Shown in pieces: positions 21,720-33,500 of a stretch of 64,000 bases of DNA. This DNA comes from Acorus gramineus (Eukaryota; Streptophyta; Magnoliopsida; Acorales; Acoraceae). The DNA is taken from contig CM060854.1 in the NCBI GenBank assembly GCA_030737835.1, forward strand, positions 17,340,859 to 17,404,858, given 5' to 3'. Both the position numbers and the translations under genes were made by a program. The notes under the pieces are model-generated. The model was not told the DNA's origin and made no database searches. It worked only from the letters and a program-made list of their open reading frames with translations. Positions within the stretch are counted from its first letter, which is position 1; every line of letters starts with the position of its first letter.

Positions 21720-23935
21720 AAGAAGGTGATGACGGACAACAAGGGCAAGGGCAAGGCAGTGGAGAAGGCAAGCAGTAGCCTGAGTAGGAGTGGAAAAGCA
21801 AAAGTAGTGGCGGTGGCTAAACGATTCAAGGCATCGGCAGCTACAGGTGGGAAGGTTAAGACGGTGGTGGTAGTTGAGAGGAAATGAAAGATGCAGGCGG
21901 TGTCTACATTGCCTTCAATGGTTGAGGTGATGTTTTTGGAGCCTACACGGGAGAAGACCAAGGAAGTGGTCCGTTCAGCGGAACGGGAGGAAGGCTGGCA
22001 CCGGGTGGAACGCCGGGGGAAGGTTGGATGGTCTGGGCGTCTTCCAGCCAGGAGGTTGGTGGTTCAAGCGGTTACGACTACTGGCCCAAAAAGGCATCGT
22101 AGCATCTCGGGGAGCTGGCGTGAGGGCAAACAACATCATGGGTGGAATGGTCGAGCTGAATAGGGAGTTAGACGGTGTTTTCGTTGTTTGGGTCTTGGAC
22201 ATTTCGCCTCCTCCTTTCGGGAGCCTCCTCGGTGTTGGAGATGTCGTGATCTGATTCACCGTACTTCAAGGTGCATTTCTGGTTCGTGGCTTCGTCAACA
22301 TCGACCAATTCCACCCCTAGTGCTACCTTTGACACGAGTAATGGTGAACTGGTCCAAAGAAGTGGCTAATCATGCTGCTAACTTTCGCCTATGTGTATTG
22401 GCATCCTGGTTAGGCCACAAGACGACCACTTGCACCGAGCTTGTGCGTTCTTTGAAGTTGAAGTGGAGGGGAATTGATTTCAATAATGCAGGCTAGCTTT
22501 GTGATTTTAGAGCCATTATCAGATTACCCTCCCTATTAGTGAGGGACATGGTTCTCAAGGAAGGAACTTGGTGGCTAAAGGAGGGATCTTTTCATTCTCC
22601 TCATGTGACGTCTCTAACGGAGCATCGGAGACACATGGTGCGTTTAGAAGGATTACCTTGTACGGGGTTCCTCTAGCTTGGAGGACAGAGGAGGTGGTTT
22701 GCAATATCGTCAAACCATTGGGGTTTTTCCTATTCATGTTCAAGAACGCGAACGAAGCCACTGAGTTCCCACCTCTCTCGGTCTCTCTGCTGGCAAACGG
22801 ACATGACCTATTTCCAATGGTTATTGATGTTAGCTTCGAAGGCTGGAACACGAAGATAAAGGTGCTAGAGGAAGAAAACCCCACCTCGTGGTCTTTCGTG
22901 GAGGTGGTCATGGGGGTTACATCGAACGGTAGGAGCTCAGGTGGCTTAGGTGAAGCGGAGGCATCTCGCAGGTGATTGGAGGATAGGGGAAAGGCGGCAG
23001 CGATTCTCCCGAGGATGCAGAATTCTCGATCTTTGGGCCATCCTGGGTCATAATTGCTTTCGGCGTCGCAGGTAGACACTTGTCCTGAGATTCCTACTCT
23101 ATATGGCACATGTCATCTGGTGTCGTCACATCAGGCGCCCTTGCAGAATCCTGACACCTCTTCTAGGTCAGGAAGTTGTTTTGAAAAACCATGGACAGTA
23201 TGGTGTGTTTGTGACACCGTCTGTTCACCTCATTGACATGGAAGGTGGTTTGGCAGGTCTCGAGAATGGTGAAATCTGTCTGGTTGAAGAAAGTCGTCAG
23301 ATGGACTCTGACTTATCTCACCTTGTAGTCAACCTAGGTCAGTCCAGCTCATTGGGCCTTTCATATCAACTCACGACTAGAGGAGGGAGCCCATCTTTGG
23401 GTTCCACTCCCAGTATTCATGGGTCCTTGGGCCAAGGGTCATGGGCCAACCAACTGGGTGAGGACATGGTGGTCCGTTGGGTTTGGTTCAGGGCCTCAGG
23501 TGAGGAGAATTCGGGTCCATCAACTCCAGCCCACATTCCCCATTTAGGTCAAGATTCAGATCCATATTTTGTGGATATGTATGGAAGATGGATGCTACAT
23601 TCAGTTATAGTGGCCCCATTGCCTACTTCTTCAGAAGGATCATGCAGGATCTCTTTGGACGACGTGAATTCTTGGTTGGCCGCGTCTGTACTAGAAGGGG
23701 TTGATGCTTCCTCTGTTCATTGTCCCGGTGGGGAGGGAGCTCTTGTTCCTCTTCCACAGCCTGTTGAGGCGATGGAGGCAGACTCCTCCACTGATCGGGA
23801 CGGGAATCTTGGGGAGCCACTCTGTTCGGATGTAGAAGGCCCTCCATCAAATGGGGTTCCCTCTGCCTTAGCTGATTTTTGTCGAGATAGAGCATGTGCC
23901 AAAGCAAAGAAGATTGGTCTCAAGTTCAAGTAACG
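21720..23935 (+). pseudogene. LINE-B ORF1 (gag-like, DUF4283-type)
   Basis: Open pieces start at ATG 21720 with a Lys/Ala-rich basic segment. A DUF4283-like part follows (VRSLKLKWRGIDFNNAG at about 22445-22496; GVPLAWRTEEVVCNIVKPLG in 22568-22975), then a hydrophilic Ser/Gly/Pro-rich tail (23103-23933). Plant L1 ORF1 proteins bind element RNA and combine DUF4283 with a zinc knuckle; no knuckle was recognised here. At least three frame changes and a stop near 21885 break it. Confidence 0.6.
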
Positions 23936-24038
23936 CAAGGATTCTCAACGATTCTTGGCGTTTCTTCGGAATGGCTTGGGGCTGTTTGTTTGACGGTCCT
24001 AGTCAGTCTGGTGGTTGCCTCTCAGGTAATTTCATAGG

Positions 24039-27000
24039 TTGATTATGTTAAAGACCTTATGTTGGAACGGTCGCGATCTGCACGATCACAGGAAGAAGGA
24101 AGCAGTGCGTAGCTTTGTGACGGAGCACCAAGTCGACATTTGTTGTCTCCAAGAGACAAAAATGGGTGTGTTCTCCCCAAGTACATTGTGTGCTATTGGT
24201 GGGGGTCGATTGGATGAGTACCGGATGCTGCCTTCTCTAGGTGCGTTAGTGGTACCGTGATCGCATGGAATTCTCGACGATGGAGATGCTCGGGATCCCG
24301 TATTGGTTTGCTCTTGATCTTAGTGAAATTTGAAAACCTTGTGACTACTTTGTCTTTGGTTTGTGCAGGGATCTATGGCCCCCTCGACGAGACTATCTGA
24401 GGTCAACTGTGGATCGAGCTGACTGTGGTGAATGCGGATTGGGATGTCCGATGGTCCTGCATGGGCAATTTCAATGCTACCCGCTGGGTGGAGGATAGAA
24501 ACAAGCCAGGTGGAATCACCAATGACATGAGTTTGTTTTTGGAATGGATTGAGTCAGAAGGTCCCATCGATTTCTCACTCACTTGTTAGTCTTTCACGTG
24601 GAGCAGTCTTTGTGAGAACCCATCCCTGGTCCATTTGGACAGGGTGTTGGTGGACAATGGCTGGGAAGAGGCCTTCCCCTCTTGCTCAATCAGGTGCCTG
24701 CCGCGAGTCATTTTGGATCATTGTCCATCCATCTTTCAGGGGGGGTCCGAGCAGGAAAGGTGTGCCTAGTTTTGATTTGAGACGTGGTGGCTGCAAGTGG
24801 AGGGGCTTCACAAGGTGGTTTGCAAGTCTTGGCGACTTCCAGTCAAGGGGGTAGGGGGGGCTAAGAAGGTTGCCCTTAAATTGAAGCGGTTGAAATATAC
24901 ACTCAAGACCTGGAGTCGTGAAAAGAAAAAACAAAGGAAAGAGGAAAACTGCTATCGCTCTTGACATTTCCTTATATGATGCTTTTGAGGAATGTGTCCT
25001 TCTAGGGGAGGAGTGTGACACTCAGAACAATCTCAAAGTAACCGTGCTCTAGATCCTTGGAATGGAGGAAGCAAAATGGCAACCATGTTCTAGGGCTACG
25101 TGGCTTAAGGAAGGTGACGGCAATACCATTTTCTTCCACAAGGTGACTAACCAACGGCGTCGCTCTAATTGCATCGATTATCTAGTCATTGGAGGATCCA
25201 GAACCAATTTGGTCGATGTTCAGGGTGAATTTGTCACTCACTTTTGGGAGATGGCCAAGGCCCCTTGCCACAAAACAGTGGATTGGTTTGATGAAGGGCT
25301 TCTTGCCCTCACAGAGGAGACACAGTTGTCTATGGATGCTCCCTTCAGTGAGGCAGAAATTAGACGGGTGGTGTTTGATTCGAACAGGGATAAAGTTCTG
25401 GGACCGGACAGCTTTAGTAGTCTCTTTTTCCAGACTCTCTGGCAGGAGATAAAGGAAGATATCATTGCCATGTTCTCCAATTTCCACTTGGGAGCACAAG
25501 GGGTTGGTTGTTTGAATACCTTCTTGCCTCTCATTCCAAAGAAGGTGGGTGCGGAGGAGGTATCCGTCGAATCAGCCTAATAAATGCATGCTACAAGATC
25601 GTGGCCAAAGTCTTGGCTAACAGGTTGAAGGGAGTGATCGGATCTTTGATTAACGACAATCAAACTGTTTTTGTACCAGGCAGGTCATTGCCAGAAGGTT
25701 TCTTGATTGTTGAGGAAGCCATCACTGAGGCTCATTCTCTGCGTAGGAAGAGCGTTCTCATTAAGCTTGATTTTCAAAGAGCCTATGATCAGGTGGATTG
25801 GTCCTTCCTGCGTCACCTTCTAGTCTGTCACGGCTTTGGACATCGGTGGATTCACATGGTTTCCGACTACCTCTTGACGATTTTGGCTTCGATCTTAGTC
25901 AATGGTGTTCCATGCGGCTTCTTCCCCATTCGAATGGCCTCCGTCAAGGAGACCCAATGTCGCCATTTCTATCTATTATGGTCTCCAACGTGCTGAGCCG
26001 TATGCTTGCCCGAGTGGAGGAAGATGGTTGGGTTCAAGGTTTTCAATGCGGGAGATCAAATGTTACTCTCTCACACATACTTTATGCAGACGCCACCTTA
26101 TTGCTCTGTCAAGGAGAACAACGCTTTGTAGAAGCCTTAATGTTTGTAGTTTCTGTGTTTGGATGGCTCTCAGGTCTCACTATTAATCAAGGGAAAAGCG
26201 TTTTTCTTGGAATTCATATGGAGGAGGATGAGATGAGCACCTTGGTGATGTGGTTCTCCTATCTTGTCCAGATCTTTCCTACAAGATACTTTGGCCTTCC
26301 TCTCAGTCTTTGGGCTCTATCTTGCAACGACTGGGCACCACCTGTTCACCAGGTTGAGAAATGCCTCGATTGCTGGGCGGGGAGACTTTTTAGCTTGGGA
26401 GCTCGACTTGTTTTGCTTCAAGCAGTCCTATCCAACCTCCCAGTTTTCCTACTATCATTATTCAAGATTCCCTACACCATTTTACATTAGCTAGATGTGC
26501 TCCGACAAAGATTTTTATGGAGTGGCACGGGTCAAGGAATACGGCACACACATTTGATTAATTGAAAAATAGTTTTCTCAACCAAAAGTAAGGGAGTTCT
26601 TGGTGTCATGGTCTTGGGTGAATTCAATCGAGCCTTCTTTCTAAATGGTTCTGGAAGTTTGTGGAGGATCGTACAACCGTTTGGAAGAAAGTAGTAACGA
26701 GGAGTCTACAGGGCTGACGTCTGAGATGGTTACAACTCCCCAAACCAAGCTCATGCTCCTCGTCGGTTTGGAAGAACATTAATAAGGAAGGCAGGCCGAT
26801 TGTCTCCAACATTCGATGGCACCTGGGCAAGGGATATCATATTCGTTTTTGGTCCTACCACTGGTGTGGTTCAGGACCATTGATGGAAATCTACCCAGAT
26901 CTTTATGCAGCGTCTTGCTCTAAGGACGGGTTGGCAATCTTGGGAGCATTCGTCCCAAGGGGTGGGGGGTGATCCAACTCAATAGGTGACTGTCAGAGGA

Positions 27001-27680
27001 GGAATTTCTCCATTACACACAACGTTTTTGTGTATTGGTTAACTTCTCCATCAATCTGGAGGTCGAGGACAGCCCACTTTTGTCCATTTAGCCATCCTCT
27101 AGTTTCTCTGTGAAGTTCGTGTATTCATGGTGGTGTATGGCTAAACCTTACAATGGGTGTGTCATGCGCAAAGCTCGGCAGATCTAGTCGTGCAAGGTCC
27201 CTATGAAGGTTAGGGTGTTTTTGTGGTTGACTTACAAAGAACGCGTGCTAACTCGTTCTTTTTGTGCTGTTTGGTGGCCTGGTGAGTCCACTGTTTGTGC
27301 CTTATGTTGTGGTGGGATGGAAATTACTCCATATCTTTTCTATGAGTGCCCGCTGGCATTAGAAGTTTGGGGAAGGCTAGGTACAGCAGTGGATAGTTCT
27401 TTGACTCCCTACTCTTTGGATCACATTTGGGCCCTAGGGCAAAGTCTTTCAAGGTGCGATGATAGGAGCACTCGCAGCAAAGTTATGTAGATATTGGTGC
27501 TGGCTACAATGTGGGTGATATGGTTGGGGCGCAATGACAGAATATTTGGTGGCTCCATGGTTTCAACGGATGGCATTTGGGATTGTGCTTGCCGTTTCAT
27601 CTTCGCTTGGGGTTGTTTCTGCGTCGAGGCATGCAAGATGAGGGTAGATAGGGGTACTCTCCAGATTGTTCCTTAGATGA
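24039..27680 (+). pseudogene. LINE-B ORF2 (endonuclease-RT-zf-RVT)
   Basis: The apurinic-type endonuclease starts at about 24039 (LKTLCWNGRDL, then DICCLQETKMG with the catalytic-type Glu). Reverse transcriptase follows from about 25560: RISLINACYKIVAKVLANRL, then LIKLDFQRAYDQVDWSFL. The catalytic motif, normally (Y/F)ADD, reads LYADA at about 26088-26102, so one catalytic Asp is lost. There is a frameshift near 25915-25950. zf-RVT is at about 27200-27380 (KVRVFLWLTYKERVLTRS, then CALC...FYEC). No RNase H domain was recognised. It is inactive. Confidence 0.78.
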
Positions 27681-27751
27681 TTGGCATCTGTGGGTGCTGT
27701 GGATGCTCGGGCAAAACTCTTGCCTAGACATCCTCGCGGGTGCATCTAGTC

Positions 27752-28486
27752 CCACCATTGTTTTTGCTAATCCCATATTCTAACTAAACCCACCACCTTA
27801 ACTTATAAAGTTTCATAATCCCACAACCCTATTTATACAAATACAATTCGTTCCTAATCTCACCACCCATTCTTCTCTCCTTTGTTTCTTCTCCCCTCTC
27901 CCTATGTGACCTCCTCTCTTCCCTAATCTCCTCCGTCGGGTCCCCCTCGGAACCTGGATCACCCCCTTCTTTGCTGTCGTTGCTGCCAAAGAAGACGATG
28001 AAGCCACATCCCTCTCTCTTGTGATCAGAGCTAGGCGCTAGGCGGCGACAGCACCACCAGATCCTTGATCGACACAACGATGGGGCCAAAAAAAAAAAAA
28101 GAAAATAAGTTTGTTCAAGGGACCATAAATTTGGACAAAGATTGCATCTTTTGTTGATCAAACTAAGAGGAAATCAAAACCCAAATGTGATTTTGAGGGG
28201 GTGAATCTAAAAAAGATAGTTTTTGTGTGATGAAACAAAGAACTTGTTGAAATAGCAAAAAATAATGAATGTGATATTTTGGGGGGTCAAGGCTGTAGGA
28301 GGGGCCGGAGGAAGAGGGGGGAGAGAGACAATTGCGCAGTGACATAGACAGCGAAGGAGAAGCCAATGGGGAAAATGGGGTTTTTATGTGTAGATTCGTG
28401 GGTTTAATCACTTGGAAGATAAAAATACAAATTAGATTTTTCTTTTTTTTAAGGTTGTGAGATCAACCAATAACATGGTGGGAATA
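27752..28486. mobile_element. MITE in the 3' region of LINE-B
   Basis: The left end TCCCACCATTGTTTTTG and the complement of the right end, TCCCACCATGTTATTGG, are inverted repeats of about 15 bp. The LINE 3' sequence resumes at CCGCATCCTCGCCC. The insert of about 735 bp has no convincing coding capacity. A target-site duplication is not clear (CTAG left, ATAG right), so the edges may be off by a few bases. Confidence 0.6.
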
Positions 28487-28657
28487 GACGCACCGCATCC
28501 TCGCCCTACCATGATTTATCCCTCCTTTTTGTTTCTTTCCTTTCCTTTAATTTTGATGTTTTGTATTTTGGGGATGCTATTTTCTATCTAATACAAAGAA
28601 GTGGCAAACTCACCAAGTTCATTTTCAAAAAAAAAAAAAAGAAAATCATAAAAACAT

Positions 28658-28797
28658 TTATTTTTATTTTTGTTGAAAATAACACAAATTAAAAACTGCC
28701 CTTATCTTGGGTCAACCCTAATAGATGAACCATGTGTCAAAGAATTCTAATAGATAACATTTATTTGAGTTCTCATTTAAACACTTCAAACACTTAA
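28658..28797. other. AT-rich spacer
   Basis: No gene or element was recognised between the end of LINE-B and the Tourist-like element. Confidence 0.5.
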
Positions 28798-29012
28798 GCC
28801 ATGTTTGGGATCGATGATGCCTGCGTTTGCCAACACGAACGACAATAGAGAAGTGTTAATTCTGTAGCTTCTCTATCATGGATGGAAATGGCTTGTGAAC
28901 ACCATTTTTAATGCCCCAACTTAAACGTATGTTTTTTGTTTGGATTGGGGATGGCGTTCCAATGCATTCGACAACGCAAAAATCAGCACCAACACAGTCC
29001 CAAAATGGGGCC
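28798..29012. mobile_element. Tourist/PIF-Harbinger-like MITE, copy A
   Basis: The left end GCCATGTTTGGGATCG and the complement of the right end, GGCCCCATTTTGGGACTG, are the GGCC..TTTGGGA-type ends seen also at 32768-32961. Flanking 3-mers are TAA (left) and TTA (right), near the TWA target site of PIF/Harbinger but not identical. It is 215 bp and non-coding. Confidence 0.6.
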
Positions 29013-30391
29013 TTAGTGCAACGCCACATCATCTAATGCTATGTCAATAACATAACATGCTCTTTTAATGAAAGCATGTATTCATTAACCATGTGTACAC
29101 TTCAAAAAAATTCAAACTGATTTTGACTATTAAAATGTTTTGTGTAAGAATAATGGATCGATTTAATAACTTTGGTTTAGAAGAATTTTTTATTCTTATA
29201 AATTCAATTTTGATGATTTTATGTGAATGAGGAATACATTTTTTTTTTTTTAACATGAAGCGTTTAGAAATAATTAGAAGGGAAATGAGAATTAACACCA
29301 AACTAACTTCACTAACTTAAGTGTAACATTTTTCAACGTTATTCTTTGCTCAAATATAATCATACAAAGTAAAAAAAAAAAATGATATACTCAACCCCAA
29401 TTGCAATTCAGACTACAATCTCCAACACATCCGTGCCACATGGTGATATGCAACTTGACAAGAATTTTTTTCTTTTATATTTCCCAATCACCCCCAGCGC
29501 TTGAAATTCAAATCCAATGTGTGTATCATCAGCGCTCTAGAAAATGAGAGGATAATATACCCTGCAACCTATTTTTCAACTCCAATTCCAATTTACATGT
29601 ATTTCAAATTTTTTAAAAATAGTATATCTCATTTAATGAGGTACATACTTTTATTAAAAAAAAACATATAATCAAATTAATTGTATGGATGCATTTAAAC
29701 CATCTACCTCGTTATTGTAAATATATGCTCTGGCGATTCTCTATCGAGACATGTGAGACAAGAATTGGAGCCGAAAAAAAAAATTGTGTAACAACATACT
29801 GCCCGCTATTACACTCAATCTTTTTTATAGTTTAAAATGCGACTATATAACTCATTAAAAATACAGTAAAATATATACCGTGTTAGACGATGTATGTACC
29901 ATATTAATTTTTTTTTACATTAATTAAAAATAAATTCATTTAACTCTCAAAATAAGATGACATACATATTTCAACTAAACATATAATTTTGTTTATTATT
30001 TAAAAAAAAAAAACATGCGGTTTAAAAAAACCCAGTCTGACATTCTCGGTACTCAAAATGATAAGCCCAACCTCGTTCCATGGATAATCATGGAACGTTC
30101 GATTGTGGACCTTCCAGATGCATCTTCCAAGCCCACTCGATCGATCCATCCGTCAGTTCAGCGTGTCAACACTGACCTTGGCTGCGGAAAAAAGACCCCA
30201 AGTTATTTTTTAGGGTTCCAAAGGCGTGAAAACTATCTCGCGATCACTCAGCGATTCCTGAAGGTTCGCATTATAATTTCAAATTTCTATTTTTTTTTTT
30301 TGTTTCGGGGGGTTCAAATCGAAGCCATTTTTAATCATATAATTCGTTCAATCAATACGTGCGTAGAGAGAGGTAGAGAGTAATAGAAGCG
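29013..30391. other. AT-rich intergenic DNA and 5' flank of the bL36 gene
   Basis: Homopolymer runs abound and no coding signal was found. The sequence becomes less AT-rich from about 30015 toward the bL36 start, which may hold its promoter and 5'UTR. No TATA box could be assigned with confidence. Confidence 0.5.
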
Positions 30392-30550
30392 ATGAAGGTG
30401 AGGTCGTCGGTGAAGAAGCTGTGTGAGTTCTGCAGAACTGTGAAGCGCAGGGGGAGGGTCTACGTCCTCTGCACCTCCAATCCCAAGCACAAGCAACGCC
30501 AGGGCTTCTCTACCTTTGCTTATGAGGCTCCATTGCCTCCCCCGTAAGTC

Positions 30551-30591
<41 letters not shown>

Positions 30592-33500
30592 TATGTGATG
30601 CTAAAATGAGTTCCTTTATAGATGTTTTGGGAAGGAAAGACTAAATCTTGATCTGGGCTGCTTGTTGATGTTGTCATCATTGATGTATCTGTGATTTTAA
30701 GATACACACTGCCATACTTATCTTCTTTTTTACGTCAAAAAAAAAAAAAAAAGATACACACTAACAACTTATCTTCTTTTTATTATTAGATTTTTATTTT
30801 AATTTTGTTTATAATTTTGGGGCAAATTGAACTAGAGAGGGTTGGCTTTTGAAGGTCATTGGGTTAGTGAAGCTTTTTTTGGGGGGGGGGGGGGGGGGGG
30901 GGGGAGGAATAGTGTTGTATTTTCTTGAATGGTTGAATTTGATTGAGCTGGTTTATTACTGAGCATGGGCCGTTTGTCGTTAAAGCCTGAGCTGAAATTG
31001 TGTGATGGTGAGGCCGAGGGTTTGACTGCACATATACATACACAATTAGTTTTTTTTTTTTTTTTTTAATTCAGTAAAAATAGTTTTGGTTTTTTTTTTT
31101 AATGTGTGGATCTGATGAGTCTATGTTTCTTAATTAAGCTTTTGGTAGGTTGTGATTTGAATTGAGATGAAAATTTTAATGAATTCATTTGAATGCATGC
31201 TGGTTCTTATGAATGTTTGGTGGTGGTCCCTAATAAATTTGCTCTGAAAATCACTCGGGATACAAAGTGGGCATGAATCCATTTTTATGGCCTAAAGATT
31301 ATTGGAATCAATTGTGAAGAATCTGTTGATCAGGATATGGTTTCATAGTATGTTTATTATGGTTGCAAGAGCTCAAGTTAGTAAAATTTGAGGGGATTGC
31401 GAAGTATGTAGTGTTGACAGAGTCATGTACATAGCTTTCACTTCAGTAATTTAGTGTTAATTGTGATTGGTGAAAGAAGATATGGATTGGAAGCTCAGAG
31501 GTTTTAGTGTTGGGTGATGAGGTGATGAAGAGAGATTGACTGATATTTACAAACATTGAGGAGAAGCTATCAACAAATGGATTTGATCGGTTACCAAACA
31601 TTCTAAAGTTTTTGTTATGAGTGATGCAAGAACTTTATGATTGACTAGGTGTTTGGAAGTGATAGAAATTTAATGCATTCTTGGGGTGGTTGTTGAGAGA
31701 ATTTAGAGGGATGCTAATGCAAATTTAATTTAGGGTTGTTTTGATTTTTTTATTACTTTATTTATATAATTTGTTAGTGGTTTTGTCTTAAAATTATGAG
31801 TGGTTAGGTTGTTAGGATATTGAGTTGTTATGTGGTTAACATATTAATTTGTTGAAATAGTTGGAGATTTAGATTAAATATTATCCAACCTAAACAAACT
31901 TTAATGCCGATAAATAGGTCTTATTAGAGTTGTAAAGGGCTAAAAGCCATTGAGTTTTTTAGAATTGTTCCTTCTTGAATTTGAAAGAGGCCTTGGGACT
32001 CTTTTGGCTAGTTTTAATGGTTTTGTTGATGATGTAGACTAAGGATTGATGGTGAAGAATCCTTCAAAAGAGAGAGGGATAGGGCTAATAGAAAACTTTT
32101 ATTGCTCCAACACAACTAACATCCAAGCCAAATTAGTTTCCAAGAATCTCTTTTAAACTCAAAGATGCAATTTTAATAAACTCAATTACTTTGTAGAGTC
32201 TTTGCTGAGGTTGGACTTGGTGACGGACTAGCAAAAGGGTATCCCAAAGCATTGTCACTAGGGGTTTCGGGTCGAAACCAATTACTCATGTCGAAGAATT
32301 TGGGCTCGAAGATGGTTGATGTTGCAATTGTCTTGCAACTTTATCAAAATGCTTTTGCATGTTCTTGAGGGTTTCATTTATTTTGCCCACCACAGCATCA
32401 AAAGTCTTCATTTTACCAATTATCCAATTGGGTCTCAAATTTTGCAATTTGTGTCACCCTGTGAACCTGCACATTGATATTTTGCCATCTCAGGGTAGGG
32501 ATCTCACCGCCCAGAGCAGAATTTTATGCTCTGATATCAGATGATGTAGATCGAGGATCGATAGAGAAGAAACCTTTTAAAGAGAGAAGGATAGGGCTAA
32601 TAGAAAACTTGTATTGCTCTACAACCAAAATACAAGCCCAAAAGAGTCTCCAAGGACCTTTTTCAAACTCAAAGAAACAATTCTAAAAACTCGATGACTT
32701 CTACAACACTAATGAGGCATATTTATAGATGTTTAAGTTTGTTGTGATTGGATAATGTCTTGATTAAGGGTGCGTTTGGGAGTGCGGCTGGGCACTCCGC
32801 AGTCGCCAACCCAAGCCGCGGTTCTCTACCGCGGTTCCAACCCAACCCTTCAAACACCATTTTTGCTGCCCCAACATGCACTCGGGTTTTTTGTTTGGAT
32901 TCGGGCGTACCGCCACGTTTGCCAGCGCAAAATCTGCTGCAACGCAGTCCCAAATGGGGCCTAAATCTCGAACCAGTCTCAACAAACCAATATTGACCAC
33001 TTAACGACTCAATATATTCCTAACAATTTAACCACTCCTAATTTAAGGAATAAAACCACTAATTAATTATCTAACTAATTATCTAGATAAAATAAAAAAA
33101 TGAAAACAACCCTAATTCAATTTGCACCAAATACCGTCAAGGATAAAATTCTGCTTTGGATAAAATTCATCAATCATTAGTTTTTCAGTCTTCTAAAGGG
33201 AAACTTCTGTACTGGGGAAGAAGTAGCGGGTTTCACCTCTATGAATTATTTGTTTGCTTCTTTTAACCACATATTATGCTTCCTTTACTTGAACACAATT
33301 TTTTTTTTTGTGGAGAAAAGAGCTCTTTCATTGCATAATTTCGGTTTTTTTTCTCTTGGCAAGGTATTAATATTTGGCAATGAGATAGTATCAGTTACTT
33401 CTAACAGTGAGATGTCGTATCACACGATGTGGTATGATATGATGTGCTATGTTAGATACTATGTTAGCTGTTCTTATCTAATGTTATGCTGCAGCTGCCT

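Larger units (their letters stand above)
21660..28640 (+). mobile_element. Near full-length L1-type LINE, decayed (LINE-B)
   Basis: The element has a gag-like ORF1 with a DUF4283-type region, then an endonuclease, reverse transcriptase and zf-RVT in ORF2, then a 3'UTR and an A-run (about 28627-28640). TCATAAAAAACAT (21647-21659) and TCATAAAAACAT (28646-28657) form a target-site duplication with one extra A. Total length is about 7 kb, including a nested MITE (27752-28486). All ORFs are frameshifted. It sits about 400 bp downstream of the phospholipase D stop in the same orientation. Confidence 0.85.

Noticed and set aside
24686-25021. Minus-strand ORF opposite LINE-B ORF2
   Set aside because: Shadow of the LINE coding strand, with no domain of its own.
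29370-29420. Third copy of MITE X (GATATACTCAACCCCAATTG)
   Set aside because: Only about 24 bp resemble the X terminus, with several mismatches. No matching interior or opposite end was found.
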